Assembly (NCBI GenBank): GCA_963855995.1
Contig: OY979730.1
Location: forward strand, 10,951,300-11,015,299
DNA length: 64,000 nt
Source of the DNA: Muricea muricata
Lineage: Eukaryota > Cnidaria > Anthozoa > Malacalcyonacea > Plexauridae
Direction: 5' to 3'
Shown here: positions 48,635 to 63,467 of the stretch, piece after piece
Layout: every line of letters begins with the position of its first letter
Position numbering within the stretch: position 1 is the stretch's first letter
The notes under the pieces: model-generated
What the model was told of the DNA's origin: nothing
What the model saw: the letters and a program-made list of their open reading frames with translations, nothing else
Databases searched by the model: none
Program-made: the position numbers and the translations under genes

Positions 48635-51600
48635 ACCCTTTGAAAGTGGCAACTAACATGGAAAGTGGTAACTAACATAGTCTAGTGGTAAAGACAATAT
48701 GTATCCATCAAAATCAATCACTGAGTCCGGGAACAATACCTCCCTAGCTTTGCCAAAAATCGTTCTGGCTTTGGTCAGTTTTAGGAATTAAGCATAGGCT
48801 AGAACGTTTAGACAACTTAAACCCACCTGCCGGAGCCTCATAACCAACGTAATCCAGTGGTCAAGTAAAAATGACTCAACAAAGGTGGCTAGGATCAATT
48901 CCTGCCCATGCATTAAATAGTTTTCGTCAAGTGGAAGAATTATGACCCTTTCCAAAGTATCTTTTTGTCTATTTTGAAATCTTTTTTAGAAAAGAAGTCG
49001 TCAAAATTTCACAACTTCTTTGTATCATACAGTCTGATAAATGAAAATTTTTATTTCGTTCTTAACCGCACTGACAAAATTTCTGGTAAATGGAGAAAAT
49101 AACAGTTTTAAAAAATCATCGAAAAAAATTGGACAAAACACCGTGCTCAAAATGCTATGGTTTTTCTTAACGGTGGGAACCATCTTTTTTTTTTTGCAAA
49201 AAAGCCCAAATAAATAATTGAAAAGAATTATGCTATACCACTTACATTAGGGCTATTGAAAAGCATGATAAGAGATTGCACACTAGCGTAACCAATTTAA
49301 ATTAGAAAGTTGCAAAAGGTGTCAGCTGAGAAATTCTGCTACCTTCGAAGGATTAGTCTAGGAATGGTATAAAAGACAGCATGACGATAGTGAAAAGGAC
49401 CGGGGTATTGTAATAAAAATTTGCACACGGATGGCACTCGGATGGCTTCGCACAATTGGCCTCGACAACCCACCAAATGCGGTTGCCTTTCGACAACGAC
49501 ATCGAATTGACTGCCTCAACCGTCTGTGTTATAACTCCACCACCTCTGGTTCGAAATATAGGGGAGGGTAGAAGCGGCCCCCAGACCGTAAGTGCTAAAA
49601 CCCTGTATCTTCGAATCAGACCATCAAGATATAGTAACACCGATTTGTATATATATACCTCATGCTTTGCTGTTGCAGTGATTGTGGTTGAATTACGACC
49701 GGGTAGACACTATTGCCATGCGCACGTGCACCATGTATAGGATGCCGTTATTAACGTGCTGTATATAAGTTGTATCATAAACATCAAAATATAACTTCCG
49801 TGATCATTTATGGAATCAGCGAACAACATTTCCATTTATTTAATACTTATCGTCTCTGTAGTGCCTCAGAGTCAGCAATAATGTTGTTCTTCGACATTAG
49901 ATTTAAATAGTGATCTGTTTAGTTCAATGATATATATTGAACGCCTAAAGCTGGGTCATTAAATTTGGAAATGTATGTTTGATCAGAATTTCAAGGTCTT
50001 CTTTGAGTATAAGGGAAGGCTGATTTCAACACACATTTATTTTTCATATGTTCTACTTACAAACATATGGGCTTTTAAAATTCGTAGCACCAGAAACCTA
50101 CTGTATGCTCAAGTTGTGATCTTATCGATTTTTATTATTTGTGATATTGCAAAAGACTCAATTGGATTTATTTAGGAATAAATTTGTACATACATTTAAA
50201 AATGTAATTACACTCAAAGCAACTTCAAGATCTTCCTCGACAGACTATGATTAAATATTATTCGATGAAATGCGAACAAAAGCTCGCGAATGGGTTCAAA
50301 TAACTTTGAATTAATCTAGCGTGTATATTTATAATAATTCTTACCCCAGACAAAAGCCTATGGGGTTTGTGACAAGGGCAGGACTTGACCAAAAACTCGT
50401 TGACTTGAGACATTTTGCATTGGCCACTAGACTACATGAGCGCTATCACGCCCTTGCCACTTAAATTGTTTAAGCGGGGTTTACTCTAGCCTATAATTGA
50501 TTCTAAAACATAAAAATAATTCCGAGCAAGGGAATTATCGTTCAGCTGCGTTGTTTATTTACTGCACCACTTTGCTTGATCACCAGACCGCGTTGGCTAT
50601 TACACGCGCCCTATGTGGTTTAAATTATTTACCCGTTTTCAACTGAATGAGCTTTAAAAAATAGTTGAACAATATAAACCACTAAAAATCGTAGATGTGT
50701 AGCCAGGATTAGGCATAAATGAAAAGGGTGAGACGTTCTCTGACTAAAATATATTTATTTGTTTACGAGCTTTCGGCCACCAGTCTGTAGCCTTCAACGG
50801 GTATATCTATAATGATTTATAAACTGTGAAAGTGTGAAATGAAGCTAGATATGACGTGTATACATGTGCACTGTGAAATACGATAAGGTGATACTATGTT
50901 TTCTTTATTAAGGTTGTACATTGTCGAGGAAGCGGTTTTGAGTTGTTATCAGCATTCCTGTCTTTGGCTGTATGACATGATTCTAGTGCTAGGCGACTAC
51001 GGAAATTCCCTGTGTCAATGATTTTCGCGTTGCATGTTTTAGTTCGATGTTTGACCCATTATTATGTTCCTTCATTAACGTTTCTGATGTGCTCAGCCTT
51101 TCTTGTTTTCAGAGATCTGCCTGTTTCTCCTAAATACAGGCAGATATTTGAGAACAAGAAAAGCAAATGATCACGCATGGCAATAGTGGCTACCTGGTCG
51201 TAATTCAACCACAATCAGTGCAACAGCAGAGCATCACGTATATATATACAAATCGGTGATACTACAGTAGCAACGATTTGTATATATATACGTCATGCTC
51301 TGCTGTTTCACTAATTGTGGTTGAATTAGGACCAGGTAGCCACTACTGCCATGCGCACATGCATCTAAATATAGGCTGCTGTTATTAACGTGCTGTATAA
51401 GTTTTATCATAAACATCAAAATATAATTTGCGTGATCATTTATGCAATCAGTGAACAACATTTCCATTTATTTAATACTTATCGTCTCTGTAGTGCCTCA
51501 GAGTCAGCAATAATGTTGTTCTTCGACATTAGATTTAAATAGTGATCTGTTTTGTTCAATGATATATATTGAACGCCTAAAGCTGGGTCATTAAATTTGG

Positions 51601-53579
51601 AAATGTATGTTTGATCAGAATTTACAATGTCTTCTCTGAGTATAAGAGAAGGCTGATTTCAACACACATTTATTTTTCAAATGTTTTATTACTTACAAAA
51701 GTATGGGATTTTAAAATTCGTAGCACCAGAAACCTACTGTATGCTCAAGTTGTGATCTTATCGATTTTTATTATTTGTGATATTGCAAAAGACTCAATTG
51801 GATTTATTTAGGAATAAATTTGTACATACATTTAAAAATGTAATTACACTCAAAGCAACTTCAAGATCTTCCTCGACAGACTATGATTAAATATTATTCG
51901 ATGAAATGCGAACAAAAGCTCGCGAATGGGTTCAAATAACTTTGAATTAATCTAGCGTGTATATTTATAATAATTCTTACCCCAGACAAAAGCCTATGGG
52001 GTTTGTGACAAGGGCAGGACTTGACCAAAAACTCGTTGACTTGAGACATTTTGCATTGGCCACTAGACTACATGAGCGCTATCACGCCCTTGCCACTTAA
52101 ATTGTTTAAGCGGGGTTTACTCTAGCCTATAATTGATTCTAAAACATAAAAATAATTCCGAGCAAGGGAATTATCGTTCAGCTGCGTTGTTTATTTACTG
52201 CACCACTTTGCTTGATCACCAGACCGCGTTGGCTATTACACTCGCCCTATGTGGTTTAAATTATTTACCCGTTTTCAACTGAATGAGCTTTAAAAAATAG
52301 TTGAACAATATAAACCACTAAAAATCGTAGATGTGTAGCCAGGATTAGACATAAATGAAAATGGTGAGACGTTCTCTGACTAAAATATATTTATTTGTTT
52401 ACGAGCTTTCGGCCACCAGTCTGTAGCCTTCAACGGGTATATTTATAATGATTTATAAACTGTGAAAGTGTGAAATGAAGCTAGATATGACGTGTATATA
52501 CATGTGCACTGTGAAATACGATAAGGTGATACTATGTTTTCTTTATTAAGATTGTACATTGTCGAGAAAGCGGTTTTGAGTTGTTATCAGCATTCCTGTC
52601 TTTGGCAGCTGTATGCCATGATTCTGGACTTCTAGTTTTAGGCGACTACGGAAATTCCCTGTGTCAATGATTTTCGCGTTGCATGTTTTTCGATGTTTGA
52701 ACCATTATTATGTTCCTTAACGTTTCTGATGTGTTCAGCCTTTCTTGTTTTCAGAGATCTGCCTGTTTCCCCTAAGTACAGGCAGATATTTTAAAACAAG
52801 AAAAGCAAATGATCACGCATGGCAATAGTGCCTAGCTGGTCGTAATTCAACCACAATTACTGCAACAGCAAAGCATGACGTATATATATACAAATCGGTG
52901 ATACTATAGTGCCACCGATTTCTATATATATACGTCATGCTTTGCTGTTGCACTAATTGTGGTTGAATTACGACCAGGTAGGCATTATTGCCATGCGCAC
53001 ATGCATCTATATATAGGCTGCTGTTTTTAACGTGCTGTATAAGTTTTATCATAAACATCAAAATATAATTTGCGTGGTCATTTATGCAATCAGCGAAACA
53101 CATTTCCATTTATTTAATACTTATCGTCTCTGTAGTGCCCCAGCAATAATGTTGCCTTCGAAATTAGATTTAAATAGTGATCTGCTTTGTCAATGATGTA
53201 TATATTGGACGCCTATAGCTAGGTCATTATATTTGGAAAAGTATGTTTGATCAGAATTTACAAGATCTTCTTCGAGTATAAGAGAAGGCTGATTTCAACA
53301 CACATTTATTTTTCAAATGTTTTATTACTCACAAAAATATATGCTCAAGTTGTGATCTTACCCATTTTTGTTATTTGTGATATTGCAAAAGACTCAATTG
53401 GATTTATTTAGAAATAAATTTGTACATAATTTAAAAATGTAATTACACTCAAAAGCAACTTCAGGGTCTTCCTCGACAGAGTATGATTAAATATTATTTG
53501 ATGAAATGCGAACAAAAGCTCGCGAATGGGCTCGAATAACTTCGATTTAATCTAGCGTGTATATTTATGATAATTCTTA
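48635..53579. repeat. array unit 4, 4,945 bp, with an A-to-A' conversion tract
   Basis: Type 2 like unit 3, but between about 50331 and 50500 the A' block carries A-type variants (TTATAATAATTC, GGGCAGGACTTG, CATGAGCGCTATCACG, ATAATTGATTCTAAA). A-type has one base more than A' here, which fully explains the extra base. Type 2 A' markers resume right after (ACACGCGCC near 50603). Confidence 0.95.
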
Positions 53580-56500
53580 ACCCTTTGAAAGTAGCAACTA
53601 ACATGGAAAGTGGTAACAAACATAGTCTAGTGGTAAAGACAATATGTATCCATCAAAATCAATCACTGAGTCCGGGAACAATACCTCCCTAGCTTTGCCA
53701 AAAATCGTTCTGGCTTTGGTCAGTTTTAGGAATTAAGCATAGGCTAGAACGTTTAGACAACTTAAACCCACCTGCCGGAGCCTCATAACCAACGTAATCC
53801 AGTGGTCAAGTAAAAATGACTCAACAAAGGTGGCTAGGATCAATTCCTGCCCATGCATTAAATAGTTTTCGTCAAGTGGAAGAATTATGACCCTTTCCAA
53901 AGTATCTTTTTGTCTATTTTGAAATCTTTTTTAGAAAAGAAGTCGTCAAAATTTCACAACTTCTTTGTATCATACAGTCTGATAAATGAAAATTTTTATT
54001 TCGTTCTTAACCGCACTGACAAAATTTCTGGTAAATGGAGAAAATAACAGTTTTAAAAAATCATCGAAAAAAATTGGACAAAACACCGTGCTCAAAATGC
54101 TATGGTTTTTCTTAACGGTGGGAACCATCTTTTTTTTTTTGCAAAAAAGCCCAAATAAATAATTGAAAAGAATTATGCTATACCACTTACATTAGGGCTA
54201 TTGAAAAGCATGATAAGAGATTGCACACTAGCGTAACCAATTTAAATTAGAAAGTTGCAAAAGGTGTCAGCTGAGAAATTCTGCTACCTTCGAAGGATTA
54301 GTCTAGGAATGGTATAAAAGACAGCATGACGATAGTGAAAAGGACCGGGGTATTGTAATAAAAGTTTGCACACGGATGGCACTCGGATGGCTTCGCACAA
54401 TTGGCCTCGACAATCCACCAAATGCGGTTGCCTTTCGACAACGACATCGAATTGACTGCCTCAACCGTCTGTGTTATAACTCCACCACCTCTGGTTCGAA
54501 ATATAGGGGAGGGTAGAAGCGGCCCCCAGACCGTAAGTGCTAAAACCCTGTATCTTCGAATCAGACCATCAAGATATAGTAACACCGATTTGTATATATA
54601 TACCTCATGCTTTGCTGTTGCAGTGATTGTGGTTGAATTACGACCGGGTAGACACTATTGCCATGCGCACGTGCACCATGTATAGGATGCCGTTATTAAC
54701 GTGCTGTATATAAGTTGTATCATAAACATCAAAATATAATTTCCGTGATCATTTATGGAATCAGCGAACAACATTTCCATTTATTTAATACTTATCGTCT
54801 CTGTAGTGCCTCAGAGTCAGCAATAATGTTGTTCTTCGACATTAGATTTGAATAGTGATCTGTTTAGTTCAATGATATATATTGAACGCCTAAAGCTGGG
54901 TCATTAAATTTGGAAATGTATGTTTGATCAGAATTTCAAGGTCTTCTTTGAGTATAAGGGAAGGCTGATTTCAACACACATTTATTTTTCATATGTTCTA
55001 CTTACAAACATATGGGCTTTTAAAATTCGTAGCACCAGAAACCTACTGTATGCTCAAGTTGTGATCTTATCGATTTTTATTATTTGTGATATTGCAAAAG
55101 ACTCAATTGGATTTATTTAGGAATAAATTTGTACATACATTTAAAAATGTAATTACACTCAAAGCAACTTCAAGATCTTCCTCGACAGACTATGATTAAA
55201 TATTATTCGATGAAATGCGAACAAAAGCTCGCGAATGGGTTCAAATAACTTTGAATTAATCTAGCGTGTATATTTATTATAATTCTTACCCCAGACAAAA
55301 GCCTATGGGGTTTGTGACAAGGGCAAGATTTGACCAAAAACTCGTTGACTTGAGACATTTTGCATTGGCCACTAGACTACATGAATCCTTTCACGCCCTT
55401 GCCACTTAAATTGTTTAAGCGGGGTTTACTCTAGCCTATAATTGTTCTAAAACATAAAAATAATTCCGAGCAAGGGAATTATCGTTCAGCTGCGTTGTTT
55501 ATTTACTGCACCACTTTGCTTGATCACCAGACCGCGTTGGCTATTACACTCGCCCTATGTGGTTTAAATTATTTACCCGTTTTCAACTGAATGAGCTTTA
55601 AAAAATAGTTGAACAATATAAACCACTAAAAATCGTAGATGTGTAGCCAGGATTAGGCATAAATGAAAAGGGTGAGACGTTCTCTGACTAAAATATATTT
55701 ATTTGTTTACGAGCTTTCGGCCACCAGTCTGTAGCCTTCAACGGGTATATTTATAATGATTTATAAACTGTGAAAGTGTGAAATGAAGCTAGATATGACG
55801 TGTATACATGTGCACTGTGAAATACGATAAGGTGATACTATGTTTTCTTTATTAAGGTTGTACATTGTCGAGGAAGCGGTTTTGAGTTGTTATCAGCATT
55901 CCTGTCTTTGGCTGTATGACATGATTCTAGTGCTAGGCGACTACGGAAATTCCCTGTGTCAATGATTTTCGCGTTGCATGTTTTAGTTCGATGTTTGACC
56001 CATTATTATGTTCCTTCATTAACGTTTCTGATGTGTTCAGCCTTTCTTGTTTTCAGAGATCTGCCTGTTTCTCCTAAATACAGGCAGATATTTGAGAACA
56101 AGAAAAGCAAATGATCACGCATGGCAATAGTGGCTACCTGGTCGTAATTCAACCACAATCAGTGCAACAGCAGAGCATCACGTATATATATACAAATCGG
56201 TGATACTACAGTAGCAACGATTTGTATATATATACGTCATGCTCTGCTGTTTCACTAATTGTGGTTGAATTAGGACCAGGTAGCCACTACTGCCATGCGC
56301 ACATGCATCTAAATATAGGCTGCTGTTATTAACGTGCTGTATAAGTTTTATCATAAACATCAAAATATAATTTGCGTGATCATTTATGCAATCAGTGAAC
56401 AACATTTCCATTTATTTAATACTTATCGTCTCTGTAGTGCCTCAGAGTCAGCAATAATGTTGTTCTTCGACATTAGATTTAAATAGTGATCTGTTTTGTT

Positions 56501-58523
56501 CAATGATATATATTGAACGCCTAAAGCTGGGTCATTAAATTTGGAAATGTATGTTTGATCAGAATTTACAATGTCTTCTCTGAGTATAAGAGAAGGCTGA
56601 TTTCAACACACATTTATTTTTCAAATGTTTTATTACTTACAAAAGTATGGGATTTTAAAATTCGTAGCACCAGAAACCTACTGTATGCTCAAGTTGTGAT
56701 CTTATCGATTTTTATTATTTGTGATATTGCAAAAGACTCAATTGGATTTATTTAGGAATAAATTTGTACATACATTTAAAAATGTAATTACACTCAAAGC
56801 AACTTCAAGATCTTCCTCGACAGACTATGATTAAATATTATTCGATGAAATGCGAACAAAAGCTCGCGAATGGGTTCAAATAACTTTGAATTAATCTAGC
56901 GTGTATATTTATAATAATTCTTACCCCAGACAAAAGCCTATGGGGTTTGTGACAAGGGCAGGACTTGACCAAAAACTCGTTGACTTGAGACATTTTGCAT
57001 TGGCCACTAGACTACATGAGCGCTATCACGCCCTTGCCACTTAAATTGTTTAAGCGGGGTTTACTCTAGCCTATAATTGATTCTAAAACATAAAAATAAT
57101 TCCGAGCAAGGGAATTATCGTTCAGCTGCGTTGTTTATTTACTGCACCACTTTGCTTGATCACCAGACCGCGTTGGCTATTACACTCGCCCTATGTGGTT
57201 TAAATTATTTACCCGTTTTCAACTGAATGAGCTTTAAAAAATAGTTGAACAATATAAACCACTAAAAATCGTAGATGTGTAGCCAGGATTAGACATAAAT
57301 GAAAATGGTGAGACGTTCTCTGACTAAAATATATTTATTTGTTTACGAGCTTTCGGCCACCAGTCTGTAGCCTTCAACGGGTATATTTATAATGATTTAT
57401 AAACTGTGAAAGTGTGAAATGAAGCTAGATATGACGTGTATATACATGTGCACTGTGAAATACGATAAGGTGATACTATGTTTTCTTTATTAAGATTGTA
57501 CATTGTCGAGAAAGCGGTTTTGAGTTGTTATCAGCATTCCTGTCTTTGGCAGCTGTATGCCATGATTCTGGACTTCTAGTTTTAGGCGACTACGGAAATT
57601 CCCTGTGTCAATGATTTTCGCGTTGCATGTTTTTCGATGTTTGAACCATTATTATGTTCCTTAACGTTTCTGATGTGTTCAGCCTTTCTTGTTTTCAGAG
57701 ATCTGCCTGTTTCCCCTAAGTACAGGCAGATATTTTAAAACAAGAAAAGCAAATGATCACGCATGGCAATAGTGCCTAGCTGGTCGTAATTCAACCACAA
57801 TTACTGCAACAGCAAAGCATGACGTATATATATACAAATCGGTGATACTATAGTGCCACCGATTTCTATATATATACGTCATGCTTTGCTGTTGCACTAA
57901 TTGTGGTTGAATTACGACCAGGTAGGCATTATTGCCATGCGCACATGCATCTATATATAGGCTGCTGTTTTTAACGTGCTGTATAAGTTTTATCATAAAC
58001 ATCAAAATATAATTTGCGTGGTCATTTATGCAATCAGCGAAACACATTTCCATTTATTTAATACTTATCGTCTCTGTAGTGCCCCAGCAATAATGTTGCC
58101 TTCGAAATTAGATTTAAATAGTGATCTGCTTTGTCAATGATGTATATATTGGACGCCTATAGCTAGGTCATTATATTTGGAAAAGTATGTTTGATCAGAA
58201 TTTACAAGATCTTCTTCGAGTATAAGAGAAGGCTGATTTCAACACACATTTATTTTTCAAATGTTTTATTACTCACAAAAATATATGCTCAAGTTGTGAT
58301 CTTACCCATTTTTGTTATTTGTGATATTGCAAAAGACTCAATTGGATTTATTTAGAAATAAATTTGTACATAATTTAAAAATGTAATTACACTCAAAAGC
58401 AACTTCAGGGTCTTCCTCGACAGAGTATGATTAAATATTATTTGATGAAATGCGAACAAAAGCTCGCGAATGGGCTCGAATAACTTCGATTTAATCTAGC
58501 GTGTATATTTATGATAATTCTTA
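53580..58523. repeat. array unit 5
   Basis: Type 1 in C and A', with the common variants in A (GTAGATGTG, TATAAGTTTTATC, TTGAATTAATC, GGCAGGACTTG). No private variant was noticed by eye; it serves as a consensus-like unit. Confidence 0.95.
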
Positions 58524-61500
58524 ACCCTTTGAAAGTAGCAACTAACATGGAAAGTGGTAACAAACATAGTCTAGTGGTAAAGACAATATGTATCCATCAA
58601 AATCAATCACTGAGTCCGGGAACAATACCTCCCTAGCTTTGCCAAAAATCGTTCTGGCTTTGGTCAGTTTTAGGAATTAAGCATAGGCTAGAACGTTTAG
58701 ACAACTTAAACCCACCTGCCGGAGCCTCATAACCAACGTAATCCAGTGGTCAAGTAAAAATGACTCAACAAAGGTGGCTAGGATCAATTCCTGCCCATGC
58801 ATTAAATAGTTTTCGTCAAGTGGAAGAATTATGACCCTTTCCAAAGTATCTTTTTGTCTATTTTGAAATCTTTTTTAGAAAAGAAGTCGTCAAAATTTCA
58901 CAACTTCTTTGTATCATACAGTCTGATAAATGAAAATTTTTATTTCGTTCTTAACCGCACTGACAAAATTTCTGGTAAATGGAGAAAATAACAGTTTTAA
59001 AAAATCATCGAAAAAAATTGGACAAAACACCGTGCTCAAAATGCTATGGTTTTTCTTAACGGTGGGAACCATCTTTTTTTTTTTGCAAAAAAGCCCAAAT
59101 AAATAATTGAAAAGAATTATGCTATACCACTTACATTAGGGCTATTGAAAAGCATGATAAGAGATTGCACACTAGCGTAACCAATTTAAATTAGAAAGTT
59201 GCAAAAGGTGTCAGCTGAGAAATTCTGCTACCTTCGAAGGATTAGTCTAGGAATGGTATAAAAGACAGCATGACGATAGTGAAAAGGACCGGGGTATTGT
59301 AATAAAAGTTTGCACACGGATGGCACTCGGATGGCTTCGCACAATTGGCCTCGACAATCCACCAAATGCGGTTGCCTTTCGACAACGACATCGAATTGAC
59401 TGCCTCAACCGTCTGTGTTATAACTCCACCACCTCTGGTTCGAAATATAGGGGAGGGTAGAAGCGGCCCCCAGACCGTAAGTGCTAAAACCCTGTATCTT
59501 CGAATCAGACCATCAAGATATAGTAACACCGATTTGTATATATATACCTCATGCTTTGCTGTTGCAGTGATTGTGGTTGAATTACGACCGGGTAGACACT
59601 ATTGCCATGCGCACGTGCACCATGTATAGGATGCCGTTATTAACGTGCTGTATATAAGTTGTATCATAAACATCAAAATATAATTTCCGTGATCATTTAT
59701 GGAATCAGCGAACAACATTTCCATTTATTTAATACTTATCGTCTCTGTAGTGCCTCAGAGTCAGCAATAATGTTGTTCTTCGACATTAGATTTGAATAGT
59801 GATCTGTTTAGTTCAATGATATATATTGAACGCCTAAAGCTGGGTCATTAAATTTGGAAATGTATGTTTGATCAGAATTTCAAGGTCTTCTTTGAGTATA
59901 AGGGAAGGCTGATTTCAACACACATTTATTTTTCATATGTTCTACTTACAAACATATGGGCTTTTAAAATTCGTAGCACCAGAAACCTACTGTATGCTCA
60001 AGTTGTGATCTTATCGATTTTTATTATTTGTGATATTGCAAAAGACTCAATTGGATTTATTTAGGAATAAATTTGTACATACATTTAAAAATGTAATTAC
60101 ACTCAAAGCAACTTCAAGATCTTCCTCGACAGACTATGATTAAATATTATTCGATGAAATGCGAACAAAAGCTCGCGAATGGGTTCAAATAACTTTGAAT
60201 TAATCTAGCGTGTATATTTATTATAATTCTTACCCCAGACAAAAGCCTATGGGGTTTGTGACAAGGGCAAGATTTGACCAAAAACTCGTTGACTTGAGAC
60301 ATTTTGCATTGGCCACTAGACTACATGAATCCTTTCACGCCCTTGCCACTTAAATTGTTTAAGCGGGGTTTACTCTAGCCTATAATTGTTCTAAAACATA
60401 AAAATAATTCCGAGCAAGGGAATTATCGTTCAGCTGCGTTGTTTATTTACTGCACCACTTTGCTTGATCACCAGACCGCGTTGGCTATTACACTCGCCCT
60501 ATGTGGTTTAAATTATTTACCCGTTTTCAACTGAATGAGCTTTAAAAAATAGTTGAACAATATAAACCACTAAAAATCGTAGAAGTGTAGCCAGGATTAG
60601 GCATAAATGAAAAGGGTGAGACGTTCTCTGACTAAAATATATTTATTTGTTTACGAGCTTTCGGCCACCAGTCTGTAGCCTTCAACGGGTATATTTATAA
60701 TGATTTATAAACTGTGAAAGTGTGAAATGAAGCTAGATATGACGTGTATACATGTGCACTGTGAAATACGATAAGGTGATACTATGTTTTCTTTATTAAG
60801 GTTGTACATTGTCGAGGAAGCGGTTTTGAGTTGTTATCAGCATTCCTGTCTTTGGCTGTATGACATGATTCTAGTGCTAGGCGACTACGGAAATTCCCTG
60901 TGTCAATGATTTTCGCGTTGCATGTTTTAGTTCGATGTTTGACCCATTATTATGTTCCTTCATTAACGTTTCTGATGTGTTCAGCCTTTCTTGTTTTCAG
61001 AGATCTGCCTGTTTCTCCTAAATACAGGCAGATATTTGAGAACAAGAAAAGCAAATGATCACGCATGGCAATAGTGGCTACCTGGTCGTAATTCAACCAC
61101 AATCAGTGCAACAGCAGAGCATCACGTATATATATACAAATCGGTGATACTACAGTAGCAACGATTTGTATATATATACGTCATGCTCTGCTGTTTCACT
61201 AATTGTGGTTGAATTAGGACCAGGTAGCCACTACTGCCATGCGCACATGCATCTAAATATAGGCTGCTGTTATTAACGTGCTGTATAAATTTTATCATAA
61301 ACATCAAAATATAATTTGCGTGATCATTTATGCAATCAGTGAACAACATTTCCATTTATTTAATACTTATCGTCTCTGTAGTGCCTCAGAGTCAGCAATA
61401 ATGTTGTTCTTCGACATTAGATTTAAATAGTGATCTGTTTTGTTCAATGATATATATTGAACGCCTAAAGCTGGGTCATTAAATTTGGAAATGTATGTTT

Positions 61501-63467
61501 GATCAGAATTTACAATGTCTTCTCTGAGTATAAGAGAAGGCTGATTTCAACACACATTTATTTTTCAAATGTTTTATTACTTACAAAAGTATGGGATTTT
61601 AAAATTCGTAGCACCAGAAACCTACTGTATGCTCAAGTTGTGATCTTATCGATTTTTATTATTTGTGATATTGCAAAAGACTCAATTGGATTTATTTAGG
61701 AATAAATTTGTACATACATTTAAAAATGTAATTACACTCAAAGCAACTTCAAGATCTTCCTCGACAGACTATGATTAAATATTATTCGATGAAATGCGAA
61801 CAAAAGCTCGCGAATGGGTTCAAATAACTTTGAACTAATCTAGCGTGTATATTTATAATAATTCTTACCCCAGACAAAAGCCTATGGGGTTTGTGACAAG
61901 GGCAGGATTTGACCAAAAACTCGTTGACTTGAGACATTTTGCATTGGCCACTAGACTACATGAGCGCTATCACGCCCTTGCCACTTAAATTGTTTAAGCG
62001 GGGTTTACTCTAGCCTATAATTGATTCTAAAACATAAAAATAATTCCGAGCAAGGGAATTATCGTTCAGCTGCGTTGTTTATTTACTGCACCACTTTGCT
62101 TGATCACCAGACCGCGTTGGCTATTACACTCGCCCTATGTGGTTTAAATTATTTACCCGTTTTCAACTGAATGAGCTTTAAAAAATAGTTGAACAATATA
62201 AACCACTAAAAATCGTAGATGTGTAGCCAGGATTAGACATAAATGAAAATGGTGAGACGTTCTCTGACTAAAATATATTTATTTGTTTACGAGCTTTCGG
62301 CCACCAGTCTGTAGCCTTCAACGGGTATATTTATAATGATTTATAAACTGTGAAAGTGTGAAATGAAGCTAGATATGACGTGTATATACATGTGCACTGT
62401 GAAATACGATAAGGTGATACTATGTTTTCTTTATTAAGATTGTACATTGTCGAGAAAGCGGTTTTGAGTTGTTATCAGCATTCCTGTCTTTGGCAGCTGT
62501 ATGCCATGATTCTGGACTTCTAGTTTTAGGCGACTACGGAAATTCCCTGTGTCAATGATTTTCGCGTTGCATGTTTTTCGATGTTTGAACCATTATTATG
62601 TTCCTTAACGTTTCTGATGTGTTCAGCCTTTCTTGTTTTCAGAGATCTGCCTGTTTCCCCTAAGTACAGGCAGATATTTTAAAACAAGAAAAGCAAATGA
62701 TCACGCATGGCAATAGTGCCTAGCTGGTCGTAATTCAACCACAATTACTGCAACAGCAAAGCATGACGTATATATATACAAATCGGTGATACTATAGTGC
62801 CACCGATTTCTATATATATACGTCATGCTTTGCTGTTGCACTAATTGTGGTTGAATTACGACCAGGTAGGCATTATTGCCATGCGCACATGCATCTATAT
62901 ATAGGCTGCTGTTTTTAACGTGCTGTATAAGTTTTATCATAAACATCAAAATATAATTTGCGTGGTCATTTATGCAATCAGCGAAACACATTTCCATTTA
63001 TTTAATACTTATCGTCTCTGTAGTGCCCCAGCAATAATGTTGCCTTCGAAATTAGATTTAAATAGTGATCTGCTTTGTCAATGATGTATATATTGGACGC
63101 CTATAGCTAGGTCATTATATTTGGAAAAGTATGTTTGATCAGAATTTACAAGATCTTCTTCGAGTATAAGAGAAGGCTGATTTCAACACACATTTATTTT
63201 TCAAATGTTTTATTACTCACAAAAATATATGCTCAAGTTGTGATCTTACCCATTTTTGTTATTTGTGATATTGCAAAAGACTCAATTGGATTTATTTAGA
63301 AATAAATTTGTACATAATTTAAAAATGTAATTACACTCAAAAGCAACTTCAGGGTCTTCCTCGACAGAGTATGATTAAATATTATTTGATGAAATGCGAA
63401 CAAAAGCTCGCGAATGGGCTCGAATAACTTCGATTTAATCTAGCGTGTATATTTATGATAATTCTTA
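58524..63467. repeat. array unit 6
   Basis: Type 1. Carries the three unit 2 variants (CGTAGAAGTG near 60579, TTGAACTAATC near 61833, GCAGGATTTGACC near 61905) plus TATAAATTTTATC near 61284, which otherwise occurs only in unit 1, so it is a mosaic of unit 1 and unit 2 variants. Confidence 0.95.

Noticed and set aside
31457-62997. Recurring 66-98-codon frames in every array unit, on both strands, including overlapping 95- and 94-codon frames in block C
   Set aside because: They exist because the DNA is a near-identical repeat. They overlap on opposite strands, lie across hairpins, and show no domain, signal or known motif; persistence across units reflects recent duplication, not selection.
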